64,000 nucleotides of DNA, taken from Deinococcus koreensis. GTDB taxonomy: Bacteria; Deinococcota; Deinococci; Deinococcales; Deinococcaceae. Positions 39,782 through 49,396 of this stretch are shown here, one piece after another. Positions within the stretch are counted from its first letter, which is position 1; each line of letters starts with the position of its first letter. The stretch is taken from assembly GCF_002901445.1 (NCBI RefSeq), contig NZ_PPPD01000001.1, positions 310,001 through 374,000 on the forward strand, in the 5' to 3' direction. The position numbers and the translations under genes are program-made. The notes beneath the pieces were generated by a model. That model was not told where the DNA came from and ran no database searches. It saw nothing but the letters and a program-made list of their open reading frames with translations.

Positions 39782-40518
39782 AGTTCCAGTCGGGCCTGAC
39801 CCTGGTGGAAGTCCTGGTCGCCATGGCGATTCTGGGCATCATCCTGGTGCTGATCACCAACTGGCAGATGCAGACCCTTCAGCTGACCACCAAGACCAAT
39901 GCGGGGGCCGAGCAGCTGGTGGAGCTGAACGATCTGAGCGGCTATATAGGAGACCGGGTGAGGTCGGCCAGCAGCGTCCGTCGCACGGGGCTGACCGTCA
40001 ATGCCGCGTCTGCCGTGAACGCTGGCAAGTGCGATACGACCACGCCGTGCCTGGCGGTCCTGGCCCTGGAGGAAAAGGTCGATACGTCGTCTACCCCTCC
40101 GACGATCACGCGCAAGTGGATGCGGCTGGTCTTCCGGATGGAGCCCCGTGCCACCTGGAGCGGTGCCGACAAGGTGCCGGACGACTGGGCGGACGATGCG
40201 TCGAACAAGGTGATGATCCTCCGTGAGTACCGGGATATCTGCACGATCACCACCGTGCCCGCGCAGACCTGCGAGGCCTTCAAGGCCAGTTTCCTCGATG
40301 CGGCCTTCAGTGGCATGAGCCCGGCCCTGGTGACCGACTCCCTGACGTCGGTGGATCAGTCGGGCGCAACGATTCTCCCATTCGACTTCACAGCCACCTC
40401 GGCCACGGTGACCCTGAAATTTCAATCCAAACGGAACGTGCGTGGCGTGACCACCTTCTCGCCCGGCGCGGCCCCCTATACCCTGGACGTCCAGGCCCGC
40501 AACGTCCCGTACCCGTAG
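39778..40518 (+). CDS. Prepilin, PilW/GspJ-like
   Basis: This 246-residue prepilin starts KFQSGLTLVEVLVAMAILGI, with the cleavage site after Gly and Glu5, and is the longest minor pilin after the PilX-like protein. It starts with GTG overlapping the preceding stop (GTGA). Two cysteine pairs (GKCDTTTPCL, DICTITTVPAQTCEA) are visible. The pilus motor and secretin genes are not in the window. Confidence 0.82.
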   Translation: MKFQSGLTLVEVLVAMAILGIILVLITNWQMQTLQLTTKTNAGAEQLVELNDLSGYIGDRVRSASSVRRTGLTVNAASAVNAGKCDTTTPCLAVLALEEKVDTSSTPPTITRKWMRLVFRMEPRATWSGADKVPDDWADDASNKVMILREYRDICTITTVPAQTCEAFKASFLDAAFSGMSPALVTDSLTSVDQSGATILPFDFTATSATVTLKFQSKRNVRGVTTFSPGAAPYTLDVQARNVPYP

Positions 40519-40545
40519 ACCGGGCGGCTCGCCTAGACTCCACGC

Positions 40546-41397
40546 ATGGACTTTCCCACCCTCTGCCCGGAGTGTGCCCGCGAGAACCGGGTCGAGTTCG
40601 CGGACAGTGCCGTGCATGACGTGAGCTGCCCCCACTGCGGGGCGCGCTACTGCGTCTTTCTGCGCAAACAGAAGTTCGAGGTGCTGTTCGATCTGGGCAC
40701 CCGCGCCCTGATGGACGGCTACGCCCGCGAGGCGGTGGCCAGCTTCTCGGCCGCGCTGGAGCGCTTCATGGAGTTCTATGTGCGATCGTACGCACTGGAA
40801 CGGGCGGCGGGAGCCGAGACCGACTTCAGCGTGGCCGTGGGCGCGCTGGACGGCACCTGGCGGCACGTGGCCAGCCAGTCCGAGCGGCAGCTCGGCATGT
40901 TCGCCCTGGCCTACCTGCTGCGGGAGGGCCGCGAGCCGGACTTCCTGAGCCCCCGGGCGCTGGGCACCGATTTCCGCAACCGGGTCATCCACCGGGGCTC
41001 GCTGCCGACCCGCGCCGAGGTCGAGGGATACGCCGCGCAGGTCTTCGCGCTGATCGACCGGCTGCTGGGCGAACTGGGGCCGGGCGCCGCCCACGCCGAA
41101 CTGGCCCAGGAACAGGCCTTCGCGTCCCATCTGGCCGGGCTGCCCGACGACGTGACGGTGGTCTTCGAGGAGCATCCGGGCATGTTCCGCGCCCGCCGCT
41201 TCGGCACGCTGGCGCCGATGCCCAAGCGGGGCAAGACCTTTCCCCCGGCGGGCGCGGGCGACCGGGTGAACGACGCGCGGGCGTTCCAGAGCGCCCTGTT
41301 CCGCCGCGCCCTGGAAGAACGCGGGACGCTGCTCAAGCGCTTCAAGACCCCCGGCGCCGAAGCCACCCCCTCCGGGGAAGAGCCTGCCGTGGACTGA
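40546..41397 (+). CDS. Zinc-ribbon protein with HEPN-like helical domain
   Basis: This 283-residue protein starts with a zinc ribbon (TLCPECAREN, Cys 7/10; SCPHCGARYC, Cys 28/31). Residues about 50-180 are helical and end with FRNRVIHRGSLPTRAEVEGY, in which R144 and H149 fit the Rx4-6H motif of HEPN RNases, followed by the typical long helix (AAQVFALIDRLL). The C-terminal 100 residues are unassigned. TAGACT (40534-40539) lies 6 nt before the ATG. Function unknown; an RNA- or nucleotide-directed role is inference. Confidence 0.65.
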   Translation: MDFPTLCPECARENRVEFADSAVHDVSCPHCGARYCVFLRKQKFEVLFDLGTRALMDGYAREAVASFSAALERFMEFYVRSYALERAAGAETDFSVAVGALDGTWRHVASQSERQLGMFALAYLLREGREPDFLSPRALGTDFRNRVIHRGSLPTRAEVEGYAAQVFALIDRLLGELGPGAAHAELAQEQAFASHLAGLPDDVTVVFEEHPGMFRARRFGTLAPMPKRGKTFPPAGAGDRVNDARAFQSALFRRALEERGTLLKRFKTPGAEATPSGEEPAVD

Positions 41398-41550
41398 GAT
41401 GAGGTCCGGTTCGATGCCCTGCCGTCTGTCCGGGCCCCGATCCGACCGGCAGGGTCGGGCGCAGCGGCGGCCCCGCGCCGATCGACGCTCCACCGTGTGA
41501 CGCGGCCCGCCGGCCTCTGTGGCTGGCGCCTCCACTGCGTACACTGCCGT

Positions 41551-43266
41551 ATGCGAGTCGGGGGGCCAGGCGGAACGGCAGGAGACATGGACGCGGCGGG
41601 AGACGCGGAGCGGCGGCGACTGGTGCGGGTGGCGCGTGGGCAGGAGCCCGGCGACCTGCTGATCCGCGGGGCGCAGGTCGTGCAGCCGGCCACCCGGGAG
41701 ATCTTCGAAGCCGATGTCCTGGTCGCCGGTGGGCGGGTGGCCGCCGTGGGCGCGAGTCTGCAGGCCCGCCGGGTCGTCGAGGCGCGCGGGGCGTACCTGG
41801 CGCCGGGCTTCATCGACGGGCACGTGCATATCGAGTCGAGCCTGCTCACGCCGGCGGGCTTCGCGCAGGCGGTGTTGCCCCGCGGCACGACCGGCGTGGT
41901 GGCCGAGCCGCACGAGCTGGTGAACGTGCTGGGCCCACGCGGGCTGGAATGGATGCTGGAGGCCGGGGCCGCGTCCGGGCTGCGGGTCTGGGCCTCGGCG
42001 CCCTCCTGCGTGCCGGCCAGCGAGTTCGAGACCGGCGGGGCGCGGGTGGGCGCCGCCGAGATCGCCCGGATGCTGCGCGTGCCCGGCGTGCTGGGGCTGG
42101 CCGAGATGATGAACTATCCAGGCGTGCTCGGCGGCGACGAGGGGGTGTGGTCGGTGCTGGAGGCCGGGCGCGCGGCCGGGCGGCGGCTCGACGGCCACGC
42201 CTCGGGCGTGCGGGGGCGCGACCTGCAGGCCTATGCGGCGGCGGGCCTGCATTCGGATCACGAGGCGACCACCCCGGAGGAGGCGACCGAGCGCCTGCGC
42301 GCCGGCCTGTGGCTGATGGTGCGCGAGGGCTCGGCGGCACGCAACCTGGAAGCGCTGCTGCCGGTGCTGCGCGGCCGCCCCCGCCGGGCCATGCTGGTCA
42401 GCGACGACGTCAGCGTGGACGAACTGCTGGAACTGGGTCATCTCGACCGGCTGCTGCGGATGTGCGTGGCCGGCGGCCTGCATCCGGCCGACGCGGTAGG
42501 GCTGGTGACCTGCAATCCGGCCGAATACTGGGGCCTGCACGACGCCGGCCTGGTCGCGCCGGGCTACCTGGCCGACTTCGTACTGCTGCGTGACCTCGTG
42601 GGCTTTGGGGTGCTGGAGACCTTCGTGGGCGGGCGCGAGGCCGCGGCGGGCGGCCCGAGTCCGGCCCTGGGCGGCGGCGGGGTGGCGCTGGGGGAGCGCT
42701 GGCCGGCGGCCACCTTCGACATCCCGGCGTCCTGGCCGGTGATCCAGGTTCACGGGGAACAGATCACCACCGGGGTCGGGGCGCCGGGCACCGGCGACGC
42801 CCGGCTGGTGATCGCCGACCGCTACGGGCGGGGCGAGTGGTCGGCCTGCTGGACCTCCGGCACCGGCCTGTCGGGCGGCACCCTGGGCATCAGCGTGCTG
42901 CACGACGCCCACCACGCGGCCTTCCTGGGCGGCTCGGACGCGGACATCCGGGCGGCGGGGCAGGCCCTGGAGGAGCTGGGCGGCGGCGCCGTGCTGATCG
43001 CCGGGGGGCAGGTGCGCGCCCGCCTGCCCCTGCCCTACGCCGGTCTGATGAGCGACCGCCCGCCCCAGGAGGTGGCGAGCGCCCTGCGGCAGATCACGGA
43101 TGCCGCACGGGCCCTGGGCTGCGTGCTGCCCTACCCGGTCACCACCCTGAGCTTCCTGGGGCTGACTGTGATCCCTGCCCTGAAGCTCACCCCGGCCGGG
43201 TTGCTGGACGTGCACGCCTGGACCCTGCTGGGCACTGCGGACACCCAGGCGGAACACCTGCGCTGA
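41551..43266 (+). CDS. ade: Adenine deaminase
   Basis: This 571-residue amidohydrolase converts adenine to hypoxanthine. It has DLLIRGAQVVQPATREIFEA, the metal-binding GFIDGHVHIESSLLTP, TTGVVAEPHELVNVLG, LGLAEMMNYPGVL, DGHASGVRGRDL, HSDHEATTPEEA and the C-terminal PLPYAGLMSD and VLPYPVTTLSFLGL of Ade. The start is placed at ATG 41551 by a TACACT -10 (41540-41545) 5 nt upstream; the open frame extends 18 codons further. The longer N-terminus before LLIRGAQ is Gly/Arg/Asp-rich and unusual. Confidence 0.92.
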   Translation: MRVGGPGGTAGDMDAAGDAERRRLVRVARGQEPGDLLIRGAQVVQPATREIFEADVLVAGGRVAAVGASLQARRVVEARGAYLAPGFIDGHVHIESSLLTPAGFAQAVLPRGTTGVVAEPHELVNVLGPRGLEWMLEAGAASGLRVWASAPSCVPASEFETGGARVGAAEIARMLRVPGVLGLAEMMNYPGVLGGDEGVWSVLEAGRAAGRRLDGHASGVRGRDLQAYAAAGLHSDHEATTPEEATERLRAGLWLMVREGSAARNLEALLPVLRGRPRRAMLVSDDVSVDELLELGHLDRLLRMCVAGGLHPADAVGLVTCNPAEYWGLHDAGLVAPGYLADFVLLRDLVGFGVLETFVGGREAAAGGPSPALGGGGVALGERWPAATFDIPASWPVIQVHGEQITTGVGAPGTGDARLVIADRYGRGEWSACWTSGTGLSGGTLGISVLHDAHHAAFLGGSDADIRAAGQALEELGGGAVLIAGGQVRARLPLPYAGLMSDRPPQEVASALRQITDAARALGCVLPYPVTTLSFLGLTVIPALKLTPAGLLDVHAWTLLGTADTQAEHLR

Positions 43267-43650
43267 GCGGGGGCGGGATGCGGTGCTTACCGTCCGCTGG
43301 TGTCCGGTCGCGGACTGAGGTCAGGCCCGTCTGTGAGCCGACCTGCCTGTCCACCAGCCCTATCCAGAACTGAGTTCCATCTAGGGGTCATTTTCGACAC
43401 CAGACCGCGCATCTCCTCTGTGAGGGTCATGGGCCGGGGATGAACGCCCCTCAGGTAGCGAGGGGGACGAGCGGGTAGACTGTGGAGACGAGGGTATCGC
43501 TGCCAACCTGTTTGCCCTGAGCCTGACGGCGAAAAGGTGTCCTGTCCTAAATATGGTTCGCGGCTCTGGGGCCTGCGGCATACCCTTCTGTCCGGGCCGC
43601 CAGGCTCCACCTGCTCTCCCTGAAGTCTGCCTGAGGTCATCCCCCCATTC
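43267..43650. other. 384-nt intergenic region
   Basis: It holds a weak stem after ade (GTCCGC 43292-43297 with GCGGAC 43310-43315) and a TAGACT hexamer around 43476 that could be a -10 for a long leader of the GGDEF gene. I see no gene or known riboswitch core in it. Confidence 0.4.
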
Positions 43651-45345
43651 ATGAGCCGCGCCATCCCCCCGCCAGATCCCACGCCCCGTACCCTGACGCC
43701 CACCCAGGCCCTGCAGGCCACCTTCCGGTCGCGGCTGCTGCTGCTGTTCGCCCTGCTGCTGACCCAGGTGCTGACCGTCTCGGCGGTGCTGTGGGGCGAG
43801 CGCCAGAACGCGGAGCGGGCGGTGCAGGCCAGCGCGACCGCCTCGCTGGATCAGCTGGTGCGGGTCACGGCGGACAACATCCGCAGCTACATGCAGTCCG
43901 CGACCCAGATCGTGAGCATCAATTCCGAGAACATCCGGGCCGGGCAGCTCAGCGCGGGTGACCCGTCGGGGCTCAGCGTGACCTTCCAGACCATGCTGGA
44001 CGTGATGCCTCAGCTCAACGGCGTGCTGATCGGGCACCCCGACGGCCGCTTCGTCTTCGTGCGCCGCGACGGCCCGGACGACTCGGGGCGCTTCGTGCGC
44101 GTGATCGAGACTCGGCCCGCGCGCACCGTGCTCACCACACGTCTGGACGCCCGGGGGGTGGTCACGGATCAGAGCGCCGCCCCCGACCCCTACGACCCCC
44201 GAACCCGCCCCTGGTACCGGCAGGCCGTGGCCCGGCCCGGTGAGGTGGTCTGGACGGCGCCCTACGTGTTCGCCTCCTCCCGGCAGCCGGGCATTACGGT
44301 GGCGCGGGCGCTGCCCGACGCGCCGGGCGGGCCGGTGGTGCTGGGCGCGGACGTGCAGCTGCGGAATCTCGCCGTGTTCCTGAAAGGCGTTCAGATCACG
44401 CCCCATGGCCGGGCCTTCGTGACCGACAGCGCCGGCCACGCCATCGCCACCTCGCGCGACTGGCCGGTCAGCATCCGCGAGCGCGTGCCCACCCTGGAAG
44501 AGGTGGCGGATCCGGCCCTGCGGGTGCTGCTGGGTGCCGGCGGCACCGGCCGGCTGAGCAGCGGCAACCACCGCTACTCGGTCGACGGCCAGCGGTACAC
44601 GGCGGTGGTCAAGCCGGTGCAGCTGCAGCCGGGCGTGCGCTGGCTGGTGGGCGTCTATGCCCCGGAGTCCGACTTCTCGCTCGGGCTGCAGCCGAGCAAC
44701 CGCGTCCGGGTGATCTCCATCGCGCTGGCCTGCCTGCTCAGCGCCCTGCTGGCCTGGCCGCTGCTGGCCCGCGCGGTGCGGCCCATGAGCACGCTGCAGC
44801 ATCAGGCGACCACCGACCCACTGACCGGCCTGCGCAACCGCGCCAGCTTCCTGGCCCAGCTCGACGAGGCCCTGAGCCGCCCCCGCGACACCGACCCGGG
44901 GCGCTGCCTGGGCGTCGCCATTTTCGATCTGGACGGCTTCAAGCAGATCAACGACCGTTACGGCCACGCGGCAGGCGACGAGGTGCTGCTTGCCGTGGGC
45001 GCGCGGATGCTGGCCGCCGTGCGTCCCGGAGACACGCTGGGCCGACTGGGCGGCGACGAATTCGCGCTGCTGGCCGTGGGCGCCTCGCGCGAGGAGGTGC
45101 GGCTGCGGGTCGAGGGCGTGCTGGCGGCGCTGATCCGCCGGCCGGTGGTCGTGGGCGAGCAGGCGCACCCAGTTCGGGCCACAGCCGGGCTGTCCTTCCA
45201 CGACCCGGCCGAGCCGCTGACCGAGCCGCACCCGCGCACGACCCTGATGGCCCGCGCGGACGCCGCCCTGATCGCCGGCAAACAGCGCGAGAAGGGTCGC
45301 GTGTGGGTCGCTGGCGAGAGCACCCTGGCCACCATCTTCCTGTGA
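43651..45345 (+). CDS. Membrane diguanylate cyclase with Cache sensor
   Basis: This 564-residue protein has TM1 (about 28-48, LLLLFALLLTQVLTVSAVLW), an extracytoplasmic double-Cache domain (about 50-345, with YDPRTRPWYRQAVARPGEVV), TM2 (about 352-372) and a C-terminal GGDEF domain. The latter has TTDPLTGLRNRASF, FDLDGFKQINDRYGH and the active GRLGGDEFAL, with an intact inhibitory RxxD five residues earlier (RPGD). It should make c-di-GMP in response to a small external ligand. ATG 43651 has no clear Shine-Dalgarno. Confidence 0.92.
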   Translation: MSRAIPPPDPTPRTLTPTQALQATFRSRLLLLFALLLTQVLTVSAVLWGERQNAERAVQASATASLDQLVRVTADNIRSYMQSATQIVSINSENIRAGQLSAGDPSGLSVTFQTMLDVMPQLNGVLIGHPDGRFVFVRRDGPDDSGRFVRVIETRPARTVLTTRLDARGVVTDQSAAPDPYDPRTRPWYRQAVARPGEVVWTAPYVFASSRQPGITVARALPDAPGGPVVLGADVQLRNLAVFLKGVQITPHGRAFVTDSAGHAIATSRDWPVSIRERVPTLEEVADPALRVLLGAGGTGRLSSGNHRYSVDGQRYTAVVKPVQLQPGVRWLVGVYAPESDFSLGLQPSNRVRVISIALACLLSALLAWPLLARAVRPMSTLQHQATTDPLTGLRNRASFLAQLDEALSRPRDTDPGRCLGVAIFDLDGFKQINDRYGHAAGDEVLLAVGARMLAAVRPGDTLGRLGGDEFALLAVGASREEVRLRVEGVLAALIRRPVVVGEQAHPVRATAGLSFHDPAEPLTEPHPRTTLMARADAALIAGKQREKGRVWVAGESTLATIFL

Positions 45346-45544
45346 AGGCTGTTTCTGACGGCTGTCTCTGACGCCGGCTCTCCCTTCATGGTTTGCTCCC
45401 CGGCCTGCGGGCGCTGTCCGGTCTTCAGTGCCTTCGAGGACATGGAGATTGGGCACGGTCTGGACACTGAACCCACCTTCGCCGGCGCTCTCCGCTGAGG
45501 CCCCGTGAATGCCCCGCTGGTCGGCGCTGTGCCATCCTGTGCCC

Positions 45545-45943
45545 ATGACCCAGAGCCAGACGACGCAGGACGTGACCATCCAGGTCGAGGGATTCGGCCC
45601 CATTCAGGCGCGGGCGGGCGAGCGGCTGGTGCTGGCGCTTGAGCGCGGCGGGGTCGATCTGCTGCACCGCTGCGGAGGCAAGGCCCGCTGCACCACCTGT
45701 CGGGTGAGCTTCCAGGAGGGCGAGCCCGGCGCCATGACCGCCGCCGAATACGACAAGCTGAGCGAGAAGGGCCTGCTGGGCGAGGCCCGGCTGTCCTGTC
45801 AGATCGAATGCGCGGCCGGCATGAGTCTGACGCCGCTGCAGACCAGAACGAGTACCGGCCTGGAGCCCGGCACCGCCCCCGCCGAACAGATTGAGCCCGA
45901 CCCCGTCTGGACGACCCGGCCCGGCGCCTCGACCGAAGGATGA
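45545..45943 (+). CDS. [2Fe-2S] ferredoxin
   Basis: This 132-residue protein has the adrenodoxin/plant-type cluster motif HRCGGKARCTTCRVSF (three cysteines) and the fourth in RLSCQIECA, giving four ligands. The C-terminal 35 residues are an extra Pro/Thr tail. A CATCCT hexamer (45533-45538) lies 6 nt before ATG 45545, which fixes this start. Its partner is unknown; the neighbours give no clue. Confidence 0.87.
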   Translation: MTQSQTTQDVTIQVEGFGPIQARAGERLVLALERGGVDLLHRCGGKARCTTCRVSFQEGEPGAMTAAEYDKLSEKGLLGEARLSCQIECAAGMSLTPLQTRTSTGLEPGTAPAEQIEPDPVWTTRPGASTEG

Positions 45944-46184
45944 GCCCGGAAGGGTGATCCAGAGCGGCATCCATTGGAACGATCAGGGCCAGATATCGTG
46001 ACCGTCAGCGGCGCCGCTTCCCTTTCCCGGTAGCGTCAGCCACGAGGCGAGCGGGAGGCCAGGCGCCACCCCCGATCCGCAGACGCTGACTGAGGGCCGC
46101 TGTCAGGACTCCAGCGCCGGACGGTGGACGATTTCTGGAGCCTTCAGGGCGTCCGGTGGGCACGGTTGACCACCCAGCCGGCCA

Positions 46185-46973
46185 TCAGGACTGTCCTGCC
46201 GGGGTTCCGGTGCGGCCGCCGCCATCTTTGCCCGCGTCCAGGCTGGCGCCCCTGCCGGCGCCTGCAGCGCCGAGTGGGTCGGTGGTGGCCGCCGCCCAGC
46301 GGCTGTGGCCGCAGGTGCAGTCGCCCAGCAGGCCGGAAGCGGGCTGGGTGCGCCCACAGTGCAGGCAGGCCACCGGCCCCACGGCGAGCAGATCCGGCGA
46401 CAGGGCGGTGGGCTCCTCCAGATCCCAGGGGGGCACCACCGGCAAGCCGGCGGGAGCGTCCTGGGCGTGGGTGAATACGGTCAGGTTGCCGTCCTGCTCG
46501 AAATAGGCGCGCTGTACCTCGCCGAGTTGCCGGACGCCCTGGGCGCGCAGGCGCTCGAACAGATCCTCGCGGCTCAGGTTGGCCGCGCTCAGCGCCGGGT
46601 GACTCATCACGCCGTCGCGCACGAGTTCCACCGGCTGACCCTCCACGAAGGTCTCGACCCGCTCCGAGCGGATCACCAGTTTCGAGAGCCAGCGCTGCAT
46701 CATCACCACCAGGGCCAGCACCAGCATGGCGTGGATCAGCGGCACCTCCGGGTAGAACATGGGGTCGCCCGCCGCCGAGCCCAGACCGATCACGATGGCC
46801 AGCTCCAGCGGACTGAGCTGCGCCAGCCCACGCTTGCCCGTGATCCGCAGCAGGAACACCAGCCACAGGAAGATCACCACCGTCCGGAAGACGATCTCCA
46901 GCAGGAAGAGCGGCGGGGCGTCGCCCAGGAACATCCGCTGCAGGTCAAAGGGAACGATCTCGGGGGCGCTCAT
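46185..46973 (-). CDS. DUF421 (YetF-like) membrane protein with C-terminal cysteine cluster
   Basis: This 262-residue protein has the three N-terminal helices and LLRITGKRGLAQLSPLELAI signature of DUF421, and the cytosolic domain with VEGQPVELVRDGVM and LRAQGVRQLGEVQRAYFEQD. A C-terminal extension (about 195-262) carries CLHCGRT and DCTCGHSRW, a possible zinc ribbon, then a Gly/Ala-rich tail. Its physiological role is unknown. The start overlaps the preceding small gene by 4 nt (ATGA). The gap 45944-46184 holds nothing recognisable. Confidence 0.85.
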   Translation of the reverse strand: MSAPEIVPFDLQRMFLGDAPPLFLLEIVFRTVVIFLWLVFLLRITGKRGLAQLSPLELAIVIGLGSAAGDPMFYPEVPLIHAMLVLALVVMMQRWLSKLVIRSERVETFVEGQPVELVRDGVMSHPALSAANLSREDLFERLRAQGVRQLGEVQRAYFEQDGNLTVFTHAQDAPAGLPVVPPWDLEEPTALSPDLLAVGPVACLHCGRTQPASGLLGDCTCGHSRWAAATTDPLGAAGAGRGASLDAGKDGGGRTGTPAGQS

Positions 46974-47158
46974 GCGGGGCTGCCCGGGGGGAGTTCGGCG
47001 GGGCTCAGGCCCAGGCCGGCGAGCACCCGTTCACGCTTCCAGCCGGTCAGGGCACAGAGATCGCGCACGGCGCCCTCGAAGTCGGGCGAGCCGGGCGAGA
47101 GAAGGCGGAGCTGCTGCCACAGCGCATTCCGCCGCATCAGGAACTCACGGGTGGGCAT
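46970..47158 (-). CDS. Small hypothetical protein coupled to DUF421
   Basis: This 62-residue helical protein (MPTREFLMRRNALWQQLRLL, then SPDFEGAVRDLCALTGWKRE) resembles no family I know. TACACT (47170-47165) lies 6 nt before the ATG, and the stop overlaps the DUF421 start, so it is a genuine leaderless first gene of a two-gene operon. An upstream in-frame start at 47233 would pass through the promoter. Confidence 0.7.
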   Translation of the reverse strand: MPTREFLMRRNALWQQLRLLSPGSPDFEGAVRDLCALTGWKRERVLAGLGLSPAELPPGSPA

Positions 47159-47237
47159 GGAGCCAGTGTACCGGGGCTCCCCGCCTGCTGGACGCGGACG
47201 CTGGCCTACTCGCTCACGGGCCCACTTGCTCACGGGC

Positions 47238-48265
47238 TCAGCGGTAGCGGGCCACGTCGCGCAGATGGGCGGCGTAATCGTGGTTCACGTAGATCCTGCC
47301 GTCCAGACCGTGCAGGAAGTACAGGGCGTCGCGGCCGTCGGACATCTTGAGGGTCGGGTTGAGCACGCTGAGCAGCGCGGCCCGGCCGGGGTTGTTGATG
47401 GGCCCGGCGGGCAGCCCCTGGCGGGTGTAGGTGGAGTAGGGCGTGTCCCTGGTGAAGTCCCCGGCGCTGCGGTCGAGTTCCGGCAGATCCTTGCCCAGCC
47501 CGTAGGCGACCGTGGGATCGGAGCCCAGGGCGATGCCGTCTCTCAGGCGGTTCAGGAAGACCCCGGCGACCACCGGCATCTCGGCGTCGTTGGCGGCCTC
47601 GGCCTGCACCATGGAGGCCAGGATCACCCAGTCGCGCACGCCCAGGCCCAGCGCCCGCGCTTTGGCCACATTCTCCGGCGTGAATTCGGAGGCCATGCGG
47701 CCCAGCATGGTCTGCACGATCCTCTGCGGCGTCTCCTTGGGCCGGAAGGCGTAGGTGTCGGGAAACACGAAGCCCTCCAGGTTCGGCTGCTTGCCCTTCG
47801 CGTACTCGCTGAGAGACGCGTTCTTCAAGACGCTGAGCACGGCGGCGCCGTCGAATCCAGCCTTCTCGAAGATGGCCGGGATGTCCTGAATCCGCCGGCC
47901 CTCGGGCACCGTGACGTTCACGCTGGGCAGGCGGGCGGGGCCGGCGAGCCGGGCGGCCACCTGATCCACGCTCATGTCGCCCCGGAGGTCGTACAGGCCC
48001 TCCTTGAGCCTGCCCGCCGTGCCGTCTCTGTCCATCACGTAGCGCAGCACGCGGGCGTTTTTCACGATGCCCCGCTCCTCCAGGGTGCGGGCCACCGCCG
48101 GCAGCGAGTCGCCGGGTTTCACGGTCAGGGTGTAAGGGGCGCCGCCGGCCGGGCCGAAGAGCGAGCGCACGTAGAGGAAGACGCCCAGCCCCGCGACCAC
48201 GATCAGGGCCAGCAGCGACAGCAGGGCCCAGACCCACCAGGGCGTGCCGGGCCTGCGGAGCCGGG

Positions 48266-48269
<4 letters not shown>
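47238..48269 (-). CDS. mltG: Endolytic transglycosylase MltG
   Basis: This 343-residue inner-membrane enzyme cuts nascent glycan strands and sets their length. It has a single N-terminal TM ([20 protein letters not shown]), a LysM-like domain ([20 protein letters not shown]) and the YceG catalytic domain with [46 protein letters not shown] and SPYNTY-like [20 protein letters not shown]. The usual ASIVEKE reads ASMVQAE, keeping the second glutamate. It overlaps the kinase gene by 4 nt. Confidence 0.92.
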
Positions 48270-49276
<1,007 letters not shown>

Positions 49277-49396
49277 GACTGCCGCGCAGCATACCGCGCC
49301 GCTTCCGGGAATCGCAGGCCCTGGGCCACCCTGCGGCCGCCGGTTCGCAGAGGGCGGCTCAGCGGCCCCTGCCCACGGAATGCGGCATCCTGAAGC

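Noticed and set aside
43267..43650. Possible c-di-GMP riboswitch before the GGDEF gene
   Set aside because: No recognisable tetraloop/receptor arrangement or conserved core could be found in the region.
46144..46866. Frameshifted DUF421 suggested by a long overlapping minus-strand frame
   Set aside because: The frame 46185-46973 alone carries all DUF421 motifs without a break; the other frame is a shadow.
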